A stretch of DNA of 64,000 nucleotides from an uncultured Flavobacterium sp. Its GTDB lineage: Bacteria; Bacteroidota; Bacteroidia; Flavobacteriales; Flavobacteriaceae. The notes beneath the pieces are model-generated. The model worked only from the letters and a program-made list of their open reading frames with translations, did not search any database and was not told the origin of the DNA. The stretch lies in contig CALTVC010000007.1 in NCBI GenBank assembly GCA_943912855.1, positions 1-64,000 on the forward strand, in the 5' to 3' direction. Position 1 is the first letter of the stretch. Every line of letters starts with the position of its first letter. Of this stretch, positions 16,538 through 25,690 are shown piece after piece. Made by a program: the position numbers and the translations under genes.

Positions 16538-17080
16538 TTAGTTCCAATTATGGTCATCGTATCCGCCAATGTCTTCAAAGCCTTCATCGTTAAACATGTC
16601 CATGTCTTCTTCGTCGTAGTCGTCGTCAAATTCGCCATAAATATCATCCTCCATATCAGCGCTAAACGCATTTTCTGGAGCACTTGCAGGCATTTCGCCA
16701 TGTGCAAAAAGCAGGTCAGGATAAGCGGTGGCAGCTTCCGGTTCCTCTATGGCGGCAAGTTCTACAAAGAAAGTCCACATATTAAGGAAATCGTATACGT
16801 AAATGATTTTAGTATTATCCTCATCAAGGATATCATTCAGTACGTAATTAGCCATGGTTTTTTGCTCGCCCGGAGTATCGCCGGTATCAAAAAGCGGAAT
16901 TTCATCGCCCTGGCTCCACTCGTCATCACTCGTGTAGAATGAACCCGGCTCCAGCCCGTCAAAACCAAACGCGTTTATAATGGCGTTATGCAGATCTTCA
17001 AGCGTATCTTCCTCTAATATAGCTATGTCCCTGAATACATCCTCTTCAGCATCCAGGATTACCCTAAATTTGTAAACCAT
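16538..17080 (-). CDS. pRiA4b ORF-3-like (IS1096 TnpR-like passenger) family protein
   Basis: 180 aa. The first 110 residues (MVYKFRVILDAEEDVFRDIAILEEDTLEDLH...YVYDFLNMWTFFVEL) match the PF07929 fold, with the conserved L-H-x-x-I-x-x-A-F-G-F and Y-x-Y-D-x-x-x-x-W elements. The last 60 residues are extremely acidic (runs of D/E) and probably disordered. The family name recalls a mobile-element passenger but most members are chromosomal; I see no transposase here. A perfect -7 box (17102-17109) precedes it. Confidence 0.8.
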   Translation of the reverse strand: MVYKFRVILDAEEDVFRDIAILEEDTLEDLHNAIINAFGFDGLEPGSFYTSDDEWSQGDEIPLFDTGDTPGEQKTMANYVLNDILDEDNTKIIYVYDFLNMWTFFVELAAIEEPEAATAYPDLLFAHGEMPASAPENAFSADMEDDIYGEFDDDYDEEDMDMFNDEGFEDIGGYDDHNWN

Positions 17081-17157
17081 ATTCTGTGTAATTATTTAGG
17101 CCAAAGGTAGCCATTAATTCTATATCTCTGTTTTAGGATTTTTGGAAAAAAATAATA

Positions 17158-18057
17158 TTAGTCCTCATCCGTGGGTTTTGCAACGCGGTCTGAACTATCG
17201 GCAAGAACAAAGGTACTGCCGTTAAATTTAAACTTGCAATAGCACTGGTGTATAGTATTTTCATCACTGTCCTTTTTCGCAGAATCGTTTTGATTTTCAA
17301 GGCAATAACAATATGGTCTGAAATCATCTGTAAAATACTGTACAGCCAGCGTCTTGTCATCCGGATAATACTCAATCATATTATCAGAGCCCATTCGCGT
17401 ATTAAGGTCGTATTCAAAATCAAATACAGGCCTGCCGTTAGTATAGTGTACCAACTTGGCGTAGCACCCCTGACAGGTATTACAACCTACTACCTGACCT
17501 AAGAGCAGGTAGCTTGTCCCAGCTTTAGAAGGAAGTGTTACAATAGTATGATACCCATCCGGATTGTAGAGCTCTTGATTTTGTTTCCCCTTTTGCCCGG
17601 TATAGTAAATGTAAGATATCCTGCTCTGGTAACTACCTCCTGTGTTTTCGTCGTATACAAAGTTGTAGAGTTTGCCATCGTCTGACCTTGTGGCAAAAAT
17701 ATTGACCAGCATTTTTATATTCGCTTTACCAAAGTCCTTGTGTGTAGTAAGCTCATCCAGCTTTTGTTTAATCTTATCCTGGTAAAAATCCTGAAGCGAA
17801 TAGACATCTATAGAGTCCTTATCTGCCGAAAAAGACTCAGAGTACGAAATCTCTTCGGTATTCTTAGTGAAGTCTTTGTAGGTAAGTCCGTAGTCTTTTA
17901 AAGCAATTTTGCCAACTTGAAAAGGTTGTAGAGATGCATAACTATCGGTAAGCGCATTAAGTTCATCTGCCACTTTTTTAAGCGTTTTATTCTGGCCGTG
18001 TCCCTGATTACAGCTACACAGCAAAAGCATAATAATAAAAGCGACTAATTGTTTCAT
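17158..18057 (-). CDS. Hypothetical lipoprotein with a Cys-rich motif
   Basis: 299 aa. A lipobox LLCSC (Cys at about 16) follows a short hydrophobic segment. The middle has GCNTCQGCYAKLVHY (three Cys in about 6 residues), which could bind a metal or form disulfides. The C-terminus is acidic. Its start overlaps the stop of the upstream VOC gene by 4 bp, so it is translationally coupled to that pair. No family recognised. Confidence 0.65.
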   Translation of the reverse strand: MKQLVAFIIMLLLCSCNQGHGQNKTLKKVADELNALTDSYASLQPFQVGKIALKDYGLTYKDFTKNTEEISYSESFSADKDSIDVYSLQDFYQDKIKQKLDELTTHKDFGKANIKMLVNIFATRSDDGKLYNFVYDENTGGSYQSRISYIYYTGQKGKQNQELYNPDGYHTIVTLPSKAGTSYLLLGQVVGCNTCQGCYAKLVHYTNGRPVFDFEYDLNTRMGSDNMIEYYPDDKTLAVQYFTDDFRPYCYCLENQNDSAKKDSDENTIHQCYCKFKFNGSTFVLADSSDRVAKPTDED

Positions 18058-18446
18058 GGCTTCACCTCATAAAATTCTATAGGCAGGTCGTCCGGGTCGG
18101 CAATAAATGTAAAATGACAACCCGTAAACTCATCTACACGCAGGGGTTCGTAGGTTATGCCTTTTTCGTCCAGCCATTGCAGGGTAGCCTCAATATCGGG
18201 TACCTGAAATGCGAGGTGGCGTAATCCTATGGCCTCAGGACGGGTAGGTCGGGTAGGGGCATCCGGGAAAGAAAACAGCTCTATGACGTAATCTCCATTT
18301 AGCGCCAAATCAAGCTTGTATGAATCACGTTCCGGGCGATAGTTCTCGGCTATTATGGTAAGCCCAAGTACTTCGGTATAAAATTTTTTAGAAACTTCGT
18401 AGTTACCGCAAATAATGGCGGTATGGTGTATTTTTACAGAATTCAT
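18054..18446 (-). CDS. VOC-family (glyoxalase-like) metalloprotein, YaeR/GloA2-like
   Basis: 130 aa from the ATG complementary to 18444-18446 (MNSVKIHHTAIIC); an adjacent ATG at 18449 is possible. An ATG 30 bp upstream (18476) would overlap the previous gene and has poor N-terminal residues. Two beta-alpha-beta-beta-beta halves are visible; likely metal ligands are the His of IHHTAI, Glu of VIELF, His of LRHLAF and the Glu of PIEFYE. This pattern is that of the SMU1112c/YaeR glyoxalase-I-like subfamily. Substrate unknown. Confidence 0.85.
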   Translation of the reverse strand: MNSVKIHHTAIICGNYEVSKKFYTEVLGLTIIAENYRPERDSYKLDLALNGDYVIELFSFPDAPTRPTRPEAIGLRHLAFQVPDIEATLQWLDEKGITYEPLRVDEFTGCHFTFIADPDDLPIEFYEVKP

Positions 18447-18454
18447 CATAATGT

Positions 18455-18826
18455 TTAAGGTGTGCATATCCACCACTGATTGCCAAATGGGTCTTGAAAA
18501 CCGCCACTGTAACCGTAGTCTTGCTGCACAGGTTTCATAAGTGATTTGGCTCCGTGGTCTAACGCTGTGTTGTATACGGCATCGGCGTCGTTTACAAATA
18601 TAAACATTCCGCTTGTTTTAGCGCCCCATTGTTCGTTACCCCCGGCAAACATAATCACGGCATCGCCTATGCAAATTTCGCCATGTATAATAGAGCGATT
18701 GCTCTCCCCGGGTACTATGAGTTGTTCTTTGGCATTGAAAACAGCAATGGTAAAATCAAGAAATGCCTTAGCATCATCAATAATAATGTAAGGCATTACA
18801 GGTAAATATTGTTTTGGGATTTCCAT
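18455..18826 (-). CDS. PhnB-like VOC superfamily protein
   Basis: 123 aa. VMPYIIIDDAKAFLDFTIAVFNAKEQ, IHGEICIGDAVIMFAGG and GYSGGFQDPFGNQWWICTP form the PhnB/DUF1338-independent VOC fold, ending in the usual D-P-F-G-N-x-W. It heads a three-gene run with the YaeR-like gene and the lipoprotein gene. Often annotated as bleomycin resistance or glyoxalase; that is not supported by any specific motif here. Confidence 0.82.
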   Translation of the reverse strand: MEIPKQYLPVMPYIIIDDAKAFLDFTIAVFNAKEQLIVPGESNRSIIHGEICIGDAVIMFAGGNEQWGAKTSGMFIFVNDADAVYNTALDHGAKSLMKPVQQDYGYSGGFQDPFGNQWWICTP

Positions 18827-18889
18827 AAAGCATTGTTTTTGTTTGTACTAAGGTACAATGCTTTACGGCAAAGCAGAGGAAATATTGGT

Positions 18890-20077
18890 TTAAAGTACTT
18901 TATATGAAAGCACTATCCCTACATTAGTGTAATCAGCAGTACGGTATACGTAGTTAAAAAGATCTCTTTTTAAATGATATCGTAGCTCTGCGCCTGCGTT
19001 ACCGTAACTGAAGCCCACACCGGCAAGCCATCCTTGCTTATTTGTAAGGTCATAAACAAAGCTGCTATTGGTTATCTGTCCTCCGGTTTTAAAGTTCAGC
19101 GTATATGCCACGTTAACGAAAATCTTTGATTTTTGGGTGAGGAACATATAATAACGGGCACCAATTGGCACAACAACGTAATTTGCCTCAGCCTGCCAAC
19201 CGTATAAGCTACCGTTGCTAAAACTTTTCCTGTCGTCTTGTTTGTAAGACTGATAATTTGGATTTAAAAACAACGACCATTTGTTGTTGTTAAATGGCAT
19301 AATCCATTCTACTTCAAGTCCCCCTGAAAAAACGGTTTTATTACCAAAATCGTGGTGTTCGCTGGAACCGATTGCATCTGCCTGGGTCTCAAGAGAAGCC
19401 TGGTGTACGCCGGCTGTTACCCTAAACGCAAATTTCGATTTGTTCTGACCCTTGGTTTCATCTGTGGCGGTCCCGGTAATACCATTGTACTTCAGGAAAA
19501 TGTCTTTCAGCGATTTCTCTTCGTATTTAAGATGCTCGTAAGTACTTTGTGGATAAGTAGCGTCGGCAAAAAGCTGTGCCAACTGGTACTTGTAACGATT
19601 GTACTCCTTTACCTGCATGTTTTCCTCATACCTTTTATAAAGTAGCTGTTCGGTTTTGCCAATGGCTTCAGATTTATAGAAATATTTCCTGATGTTACCG
19701 TCTTCGTAAACCAGCAAGGATATTTTACCAGCAACCAATACTTTAAGGAAGAGTGTCTCAGTTTTAAAATCAGGTTTTCCGCTACTATCCAGGCTACCTA
19801 TTGTACTTGCCGAGCGTTCAATCTCTACGGTATAACGCTCAAAAACATAGCCACCTACGTTAAACGCTTGTACTTCGTTAATGGTAGCCTCTTTTTCAGG
19901 CTCGGTTTCGGTAAGTTTATATTGAAATTTTACGGGATTGTTTTTCCAGGCTACGTTTTTAATCAGGCAGTTTATTACTTCGCCGTTATTGTTTTTAAAA
20001 GTACCCTGCTCAAAGTTTATTTGCGCAAAAGAAACGCTTGTTACTAATAGTAACAGCAGTCCGAAAAGCTTTTTCAT
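18890..20077 (-). CDS. Hypothetical outer-membrane beta-barrel protein
   Basis: 395 aa. A signal peptide (about 1-18, ending SFAQ) precedes a soluble region (about 20-190), then a glycine- and aromatic-rich strand region (about 205-395) with alternating patterns such as FAFRVTAGVHQASL, GLEVEWIMPF and AGVGFSYGNAGAELRYHL, ending IVLSYKVL. This matches PF13568-type outer-membrane barrels. A perfect -7 box on the minus strand (TAATTTTG, 20106-20113) lies 28 bp upstream. Confidence 0.75.
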   Translation of the reverse strand: MKKLFGLLLLLVTSVSFAQINFEQGTFKNNNGEVINCLIKNVAWKNNPVKFQYKLTETEPEKEATINEVQAFNVGGYVFERYTVEIERSASTIGSLDSSGKPDFKTETLFLKVLVAGKISLLVYEDGNIRKYFYKSEAIGKTEQLLYKRYEENMQVKEYNRYKYQLAQLFADATYPQSTYEHLKYEEKSLKDIFLKYNGITGTATDETKGQNKSKFAFRVTAGVHQASLETQADAIGSSEHHDFGNKTVFSGGLEVEWIMPFNNNKWSLFLNPNYQSYKQDDRKSFSNGSLYGWQAEANYVVVPIGARYYMFLTQKSKIFVNVAYTLNFKTGGQITNSSFVYDLTNKQGWLAGVGFSYGNAGAELRYHLKRDLFNYVYRTADYTNVGIVLSYKVL

Positions 20078-20135
20078 GTTAAATAGGTTGGTTTTATTTC
20101 TGAGGCAAAATTAATGTTTTTAGCTTACAGTAAAA

Positions 20136-20534
20136 CTACCTGCTAAAAACTTTAATAATGCCATTTTCTCCTGTACTGCTTACCACAAGGTTATTCCCTG
20201 TATTGGCAACAGCGCCTACGCGGGTACCATCTACATATAAATAATCCATGCCTTGTTCATGCTGTACAGAAAAATGATAGTTGCCCGTAGCAGGCCCTGC
20301 GAATGTATTTTCAGGCCCAAGGGTAATCACCCTGTTTTGTATGGTAAGGGTTTTGCTATTCTCACTAAAGCTCCAGGTAACTTCACCTTGGGTATAATTA
20401 AGGTTGGTACCTTCTGAGGTAGTAGCGTTGGTTAAATGCCAGTTCCCTGACAGGCTGCGCTCATCAGCATCGTCACTGCATGATAAAGTAACAGCGCAAA
20501 AAATAGCTATTGCATAAAGGTTATTAAGCTTCAT
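20136..20534 (-). CDS. Lipocalin-like lipoprotein
   Basis: 132 aa. Lipobox LSCSDD (Cys at about 19) followed by LSGNWHLTNATT, the first strand of the lipocalin-like fold common in small Bacteroidota lipoproteins. The rest is strand-rich (EVTWSFSENSKTLTIQN, GNYHFSVQHEQG). Function unknown. Confidence 0.7.
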   Translation of the reverse strand: MKLNNLYAIAIFCAVTLSCSDDADERSLSGNWHLTNATTSEGTNLNYTQGEVTWSFSENSKTLTIQNRVITLGPENTFAGPATGNYHFSVQHEQGMDYLYVDGTRVGAVANTGNNLVVSSTGENGIIKVFSR

Positions 20535-20728
20535 GTTTCAGGTATTGAGTTATTTACGTTCGTTTAGGTGGAGCTAAGGTATAAAAAATCTTAAAACGTT
20601 TTCGGATTTTGTTTTTATGGGAGTATTAACAATTCGTCCGTTACATTTTACAGTTCGGTAAGCTTTTTTATGAAACAAGTTTTGGTTGACGCAATTTTGG
20701 TGCATCAAAAATCATCAGTCAAAACATT

Positions 20729-22882
20729 ATGAAAAAGCTACTTACCATCATCGCCCTTTTTACCTTACTATGCGTTCAGGCACAAACAACCATTAGCGGT
20801 ACCGTTACGGATGCTAAAGGAAATCCCGCTCCGGCTGCCAACATATTTATAGACGGTACTTATGACGGAGCTACAACAGCACAAGACGGTACCTTTACGT
20901 TTACAACCGATGCTAAAGGAGCACAGGTGCTGGTAATTACTTTTTTAGGTTTTGAAGATTTCAGGCAACCCATAACTATAGAAAGCTACACAGCCCAAAC
21001 CTACAAGCTTCGCGAAAGCGTAAACACACTAGATGCCGTAGTAATATCGGCAGGTACGTTTAATGCCGGAGATAATACTAAGGTTACCGCCCTTAAACCG
21101 CTGGATATAGTTACTACGGCAGGTTCGGCGGGCAATATCATAGCGGCATTGCAAACACTTCCGGGCACGCAAACCGTAGGCGAGAGCGGCAGGCTGTTTG
21201 TACGTGGTGGCGAAAGCGACGAAACCCAAACTTTTGTAGACGCTATCCGCGTAGCACAGCCGTATAATGCTACTGCTAACAATATGCCTACACGCGGACG
21301 TTTTTCTCCATTCCTTTTTAAAGGGATGACCTTTAGTACAGGTGGTTATTCTGCCGAGTATGGCGAAGCGTTATCCAGTGTACTCCTTATGAATACTACC
21401 GATGAGGCTGATGAGGAACGTACTGATATTTCTATAATGACGGTAGGGCTGGGGCTTGGTAAAACCCAAAAGTGGGGTAACAGTTCGTTAAGTTACAATG
21501 CATCTTACCTAAACCTGCAACCGTACCAGTGGGTAGTGCCACAAAACGTGAAATGGAACAAACCGTACCAAACCCTTTCGGGAGAAACGGTATACCGTTA
21601 CAAAACCACTAACGGATTGCTTAAAGTATACGCTGCTTTTGATCGCTCTGATTTCGATTTGGACCAAAATGATGTTAACGAGCCAACACCGGTACGTACT
21701 GATATAGTGAATGACAACTTTTACTTCAATACTTCTTACAAAGCTATGTTCGGTACGCAGTGGACACTTAATACCGGTGTGGGGTATGGCTACAGCCATA
21801 ACAACATAGGGCTTAACCTGGACAGGCTTACCAATGCCGAAAACAGCGCGCACCTAAAAGTAAAACTAACCAAAGGCTTTAGCAGCAGGTTTAAACTATC
21901 GTTTGGTGCCGATCATTTTATTACCGACTTTACTGAAAAGTACGCTGAATCAGGTAGTGCTGATTATACCAGTGGTTATGATAATGGTGTTTCGGCAGCC
22001 TATGCCGAGGGTGATTTTGCCTTTTCTAAAAACTTTGCAATGAAGGCGGGGGCACGTGCTACTTACAGCAGTGTCATAGGACAGGGCGTAGTAGAACCAC
22101 GTGTGGCACTGGCATATAAGTTGGGTAAAATGGGGCAGGTGTCTTTGGCATACGGTGATTTTCACCAAACTCCTAAACAGGATTACCTGAAATACCATAC
22201 CGCGTTTAACTACGAGCGCACCGCTCACTACATTTTTAACTACATGTACAATGCCGAAGGAAAGACCTTCCGTGCCGAAGCTTACTATAAAGACTATAAC
22301 AGCCTTGTAAAATACAACACCACAACTCCTGTATATAATAGTGTATACAGCAACAATGGGTATGGTTTTGCCCAGGGTATCGATTTGTTTTACAGGGACA
22401 ACCGCAGCATTAAAAACCTGGATTACTGGATTTCATATTCATACATAGACAGCAAACGCGATTATAAAAACTACGAGGCAGAGGTTATGCCATCGTACAT
22501 AGCGCGCCATAACTTTAGCATTGTTACCAAGTACTGGATAAGCAGCCTGCGCTCTCAGGTAGGGGTTACACATAGTTTTAACAGTGGTCGTCCGTATGAT
22601 AATGCAAATGAAACCGCCTTTATGGCAAGTCATACCAAGAGCTATAACAACCTTAGTGTAAGTTGGGCATATTTACTAAGCCAACAAAAAATACTATACT
22701 TCTCGGTATCTAATGTCTTAGGAAGCGATAATGTGTTTGGTTACACCTATGCTAATAATCCCGGCCCTGACGGACAGTTTGCACGCCAGGCGATAACACA
22801 GCCTGCCAGTCGTTTCTTCTTCGTTGGCTTCTTTTGGACAATAAGTAACAATAAGAAAACGAACCAACTGGAGAATTTATAA
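20729..22882 (+). CDS. TonB-dependent receptor with carboxypeptidase-like regulatory domain
   Basis: 717 aa. Signal peptide (about 1-18), CarboxypepD_reg-like domain (about 20-95, TTISGTVTDAKGNPAPAANIFIDG), plug (about 100-215, including FVRGGESDETQTFVDAIRV) and a barrel ending in FWTISNNKKTNQLENL, whose last aromatic pairs are shifted in from the terminus. No SusD gene follows, so it is probably not a glycan importer of the SusCD type. It is likely a siderophore or metal-complex importer, but no ligand can be read. A terminator-like inverted repeat follows. Confidence 0.9.
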   Translation: MKKLLTIIALFTLLCVQAQTTISGTVTDAKGNPAPAANIFIDGTYDGATTAQDGTFTFTTDAKGAQVLVITFLGFEDFRQPITIESYTAQTYKLRESVNTLDAVVISAGTFNAGDNTKVTALKPLDIVTTAGSAGNIIAALQTLPGTQTVGESGRLFVRGGESDETQTFVDAIRVAQPYNATANNMPTRGRFSPFLFKGMTFSTGGYSAEYGEALSSVLLMNTTDEADEERTDISIMTVGLGLGKTQKWGNSSLSYNASYLNLQPYQWVVPQNVKWNKPYQTLSGETVYRYKTTNGLLKVYAAFDRSDFDLDQNDVNEPTPVRTDIVNDNFYFNTSYKAMFGTQWTLNTGVGYGYSHNNIGLNLDRLTNAENSAHLKVKLTKGFSSRFKLSFGADHFITDFTEKYAESGSADYTSGYDNGVSAAYAEGDFAFSKNFAMKAGARATYSSVIGQGVVEPRVALAYKLGKMGQVSLAYGDFHQTPKQDYLKYHTAFNYERTAHYIFNYMYNAEGKTFRAEAYYKDYNSLVKYNTTTPVYNSVYSNNGYGFAQGIDLFYRDNRSIKNLDYWISYSYIDSKRDYKNYEAEVMPSYIARHNFSIVTKYWISSLRSQVGVTHSFNSGRPYDNANETAFMASHTKSYNNLSVSWAYLLSQQKILYFSVSNVLGSDNVFGYTYANNPGPDGQFARQAITQPASRFFFVGFFWTISNNKKTNQLENL

Positions 22883-22888
22883 TACAAC

Positions 22889-23014
22889 AAAAGAGGCTGT
22901 CTCAAACATTTTCATTTCGTTTTTGCATCCGGTAAATCCCGATGTAGATATGGGATTGTACCTATGAAATGAAAATGCCAAGTAGCAATAACTACTTATG
23001 AGATAGCCTCTTTT
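22889..23014. repeat. 126-bp nested inverted repeat, MITE-like or long terminator
   Basis: Outer arms AAAAGAGGCTGTCTCA (22889-22904) and TGAGATAGCCTCTTTT (22999-23014) match at 15 of 16 positions. Inside, CATTTTCATTTC (22907-22918) is inverted perfectly as GAAATGAAAATG (22966-22977). The ends resemble IS terminal repeats and no ORF lies inside. It is between convergent genes and the right arm runs into a T-stretch, so it may also terminate the receptor transcript. Confidence 0.7.
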
Positions 23015-23054
23015 TTATTTTATGAAAGTTAAACTCTTTGTTGATATATCAGGT

Positions 23055-23972
23055 TCAGGTTACGTAATAATTCTCAACGGTATTCTTATGCTGTATTTCC
23101 TGCCCGTCGATTTCCCTTAATGTACTTTCAATCATGGCAGCCATAGTATCCAGTGCTAAATCATTAGGCTGCGTCCCGAACGGATCTTCAAGCTCATCGG
23201 CAATAGCCTCGAGGGCTACAAACGTATACGCTACAAAAGCAATGATAAATGGAGTAAGCCAGCCAAGCGTGTCTACGAAGCCAAAAGGCAACATAAAGCA
23301 ATAAATATACACTGTACGGTGTAGCAATACCGAATATGAATAAGGTATCGGCGTGCCCGCAATGCGCTCACAGCCGCCGATGATATCAGATAACTTATTT
23401 AATTTCTCCTCAAAAGCCAGTTGTGATAAAGCCGAAATATTTTCTTTCTGCTTGTTAATCTTTACCCATTCGCCCAGCGATTTAAGCAGCATTACCGGTT
23501 TAAAACGATAGCGTTGCAAATCATTGGCAAACGCCTCAGGTAACAACCGTGCCAAATCATCTTTCGCGTCGGTATGGCGTAGCTGGTGCTTTAAGGCATA
23601 AACAAGTGCAATGAGCTTATTTACAAATGCTGAAATCTCCTCTTTGTTCTCACCGTTGTCGGTAAGATTGTGCGCCTGCCTTGCTAAGGAACGGGTATCG
23701 TTGAGCAATGCGCCCCAGAGTTTTCTGCCTTCCCAAAACCGATCGTAACTTACATTGTTTCTGAAACCTAAGAACAATGCCAGGGCAATACCGAAAACAG
23801 TAAAGATGGCAGGGTTTATATGTAAATGGTACTGCATTAAAAAATCCCGGAAGTACACTAAAACACCCGAATATATGATAAGGAGTCCGAGTCTGGGCAA
23901 AAGTTGAGGTAGTACCGAGCCCTTCCATTCAAAGAGCATCCTGAACCAATGCGTTTTTTTCTTTATGATCAT
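23055..23972 (-). CDS. Bestrophin family (RFP-TM) anion channel
   Basis: 305 aa. N-terminal HWFRMLFEWKGSVLPQLLPRLGLLIIYSG followed by FTVFGIALALFLGFRNNVSYDRFWEGRKLWGALLNDTRSLARQ is the bacterial bestrophin signature (UPF0187), including the F-R-N-N and R-F-W-E-G-R motifs. Four hydrophobic segments are visible. The C-terminal LEAIADELEDPFGTQPNDLALDTM is the usual conserved D-P-F-G block. Bacterial members form pentameric channels, some cation-selective. No operon partner. Confidence 0.92.
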   Translation of the reverse strand: MIIKKKTHWFRMLFEWKGSVLPQLLPRLGLLIIYSGVLVYFRDFLMQYHLHINPAIFTVFGIALALFLGFRNNVSYDRFWEGRKLWGALLNDTRSLARQAHNLTDNGENKEEISAFVNKLIALVYALKHQLRHTDAKDDLARLLPEAFANDLQRYRFKPVMLLKSLGEWVKINKQKENISALSQLAFEEKLNKLSDIIGGCERIAGTPIPYSYSVLLHRTVYIYCFMLPFGFVDTLGWLTPFIIAFVAYTFVALEAIADELEDPFGTQPNDLALDTMAAMIESTLREIDGQEIQHKNTVENYYVT

Positions 23973-24063
23973 AATTACTTTGAAAAGCTATTGCTGTATC
24001 AAAGCTATGCATAAAAACCCGCATTTTTTGTAAATCATTAAATCAGATTGCTCAATAAATATG

Positions 24064-24258
24064 TTAGTCTTCATCGGGCATTAGCCAGCTGAATCTTCCG
24101 CAGCTCATAGTTGTACGTCTTTGGTGAATGTTAATGTAATCACCGCCAGACATGCTACGTTGGTCATTTTCAAACAAGGGATTGCTTTGAGCAGTCTGCC
24201 TTGTTTTGGCATACAGGTTTACACCTGCATTTTTCTGGATTAAGCGTGTATTTTCCAT
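24064..24258 (-). CDS. Small hypothetical protein (64 aa), uncertain
   Basis: 64 aa, polar, with no signal peptide or known motif; it ends SCGRFSWLMPDED. It lies alone on the minus strand between the bestrophin gene and a group of small genes, with about 90 and 165 bp of spacer. Codon use looks normal for the window. It may be real but I cannot prove translation. Confidence 0.35.
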   Translation of the reverse strand: MENTRLIQKNAGVNLYAKTRQTAQSNPLFENDQRSMSGGDYINIHQRRTTMSCGRFSWLMPDED

Positions 24259-24422
24259 AGTCTTGAGTTTTGGTTATTAATGAATTTTAAGACTGATAAT
24301 CAGTCTGTAAACCAAAATTCAAGATTACCTGCTATGAATCAAACATAATTAACACTCCTTTCATCAATGCATTCTTACAGTATTGAAAATTAGTGTGTTA
24401 AAGTTGTTTTTTTGTGAAGAAA

Positions 24423-24773
24423 CTACGGACGTTTCAGTTGTTTCTTCTCATCCGTGTCAGAATTGAAGTCGCGGTTCTCTGCCGTCTTTACATCTTCTTT
24501 TTCAGATGCTGTACCACGGCTTTTGCTCTTACCGGTATCTTTAGCTATGCCAGATGTGCTGTCTACGTTTTTGGCTTCATTTTCCTCCACATCGCGTGAG
24601 CGTTTTACCACGTGTTTTTTTCCGTGTTTATCTTTCTCTTCTTCGGTTTCTTGCTTAGCCGATGACGGGTCGTAATTTTTCGGGAGATTTTCACCGCTAA
24701 AGCCTTCGTTTACTGGAGCAGGTTTTTCGTGGTTGTCTATTTTTCTTTTTCCGGTTTTTTCAGTCGTTTTCAT
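24423..24773 (-). CDS. Charged, disordered small protein
   Basis: 116 aa made mostly of Lys, Glu, Asp, Ser, Thr and Asn, with almost no large hydrophobic residues and no Cys or Trp. Such composition predicts an unstructured protein, like the stress-associated hydrophilins of many bacteria. It sits in a same-strand set with genes at 24786-25283 and 25286-25546. Function unknown; family not recognised. Confidence 0.6.
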   Translation of the reverse strand: MKTTEKTGKRKIDNHEKPAPVNEGFSGENLPKNYDPSSAKQETEEEKDKHGKKHVVKRSRDVEENEAKNVDSTSGIAKDTGKSKSRGTASEKEDVKTAENRDFNSDTDEKKQLKRP

Positions 24774-24785
24774 GGCAATGGCTTT

Positions 24786-25283
24786 TTATTTGTAATTCAC
24801 AATAAAGTTGTAATAGCTACGCACTATCCTGTTCAGGTTTTCTTCCAGCGATTTTTGTAAACCTTCGTAACCGTCTTTCAGTTTACCATCTGCAAAATAG
24901 TCTGGTAGGGTATATTGTATAGGTTTGCCGCCGTTTGTAAACAGCTCGGGCAATGTAATTTTTATGCTCATTGCGGTATTGCTAAAGCGTACCTGCATAA
25001 CCACTTTGGCATCATGCCAATGCGTTTCGCCCCGTTCACGGTAATTAAAGGCATTGTGCTTATAACCGCTTATGGTAAGGCTACCCGAAGATACATTACT
25101 CATATCAAGGACTTGACCGCTACGTTTTGCTTCGGTAACCCAGGCTTTGGTAAGGTCTATAAATTTTTTAGACTCTATCTCGGGGATTTTAACTTCAATG
25201 TCAGACAATGTACCGTTAACAAGGGTTACGGTGGGCTGTGCAAAACATACCGAAGTAAACAGAAAAAGTAACAGTAGTTTCAT
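24786..25283 (-). CDS. Exported DUF4468-like hypothetical protein
   Basis: 165 aa with a signal peptide (about 1-15, ending CFAQ). The region FIDLTKAWVTEAKRSGQVLDMSN...SGSLTISGY resembles DUF4468 domains (helix then beta-sheet, TBP-like fold); the match is by eye. The C-terminal helix LQKSLEENLNRIVRSYYNFIV fits that family's end. It follows the 86-aa gene by only 2 bp, so the two are co-transcribed. Confidence 0.6.
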   Translation of the reverse strand: MKLLLLFLFTSVCFAQPTVTLVNGTLSDIEVKIPEIESKKFIDLTKAWVTEAKRSGQVLDMSNVSSGSLTISGYKHNAFNYRERGETHWHDAKVVMQVRFSNTAMSIKITLPELFTNGGKPIQYTLPDYFADGKLKDGYEGLQKSLEENLNRIVRSYYNFIVNYK

Positions 25284-25285
25284 GA

Positions 25286-25546
25286 TTACACATTTTTTAG
25301 TGCTTTCTCAAACTCGTCTTTAATCCTGCTGTGCGATACCAAAAAAGGTTTTTTGTCTATGGTTACGGTAATGTTGTCACCGCTTATTACATACGAACCT
25401 TCAAAGCTACCTACAGGGGTACTACCCTCAAAACTGCCTTGCTGTTCGTTTCCGTCCAGGCTGCCTTTACTGCCTACGGCTTGTTTTATTTTGTCTATGA
25501 GTTGGGTTTTATCTCCCGGGTATTTTACAATAAACTGATTGTCCAT
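25286..25546 (-). CDS. Conserved small hypothetical protein
   Basis: 86 aa, no signal peptide. A central GSFEGSTPVGSFEGS shows a duplicated GSFEGS unit, flanked by an N-terminal helix (QLIDKIKQAVGS) and a C-terminal helix (RIKDEFEKALKNV). Small Bacteroidota proteins with this helix-strand-helix layout and GSFEG repeats are known only as hypotheticals to me. Operon with the DUF4468-like gene. Confidence 0.6.
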   Translation of the reverse strand: MDNQFIVKYPGDKTQLIDKIKQAVGSKGSLDGNEQQGSFEGSTPVGSFEGSYVISGDNITVTIDKKPFLVSHSRIKDEFEKALKNV

Positions 25547-25690
25547 GGCTTTTAAGAATTTAGTTATAACCTAAAGTTACATCATTAAAAGTGTGGGGAG
25601 TGTTTAAAGTATGTTAGGTTGTACCCAAAGTTTTATTAAAATACCCACTAATGGGAATTTTTTAACATTGATAAGCCGAGTAGATTTGTA

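Noticed and set aside
16538..17080. pRiA4b ORF-3/IS1096 TnpR-like gene as a mobile element
   Set aside because: No transposase, terminal repeats or target-site duplication were seen around it; the family name alone is not evidence.
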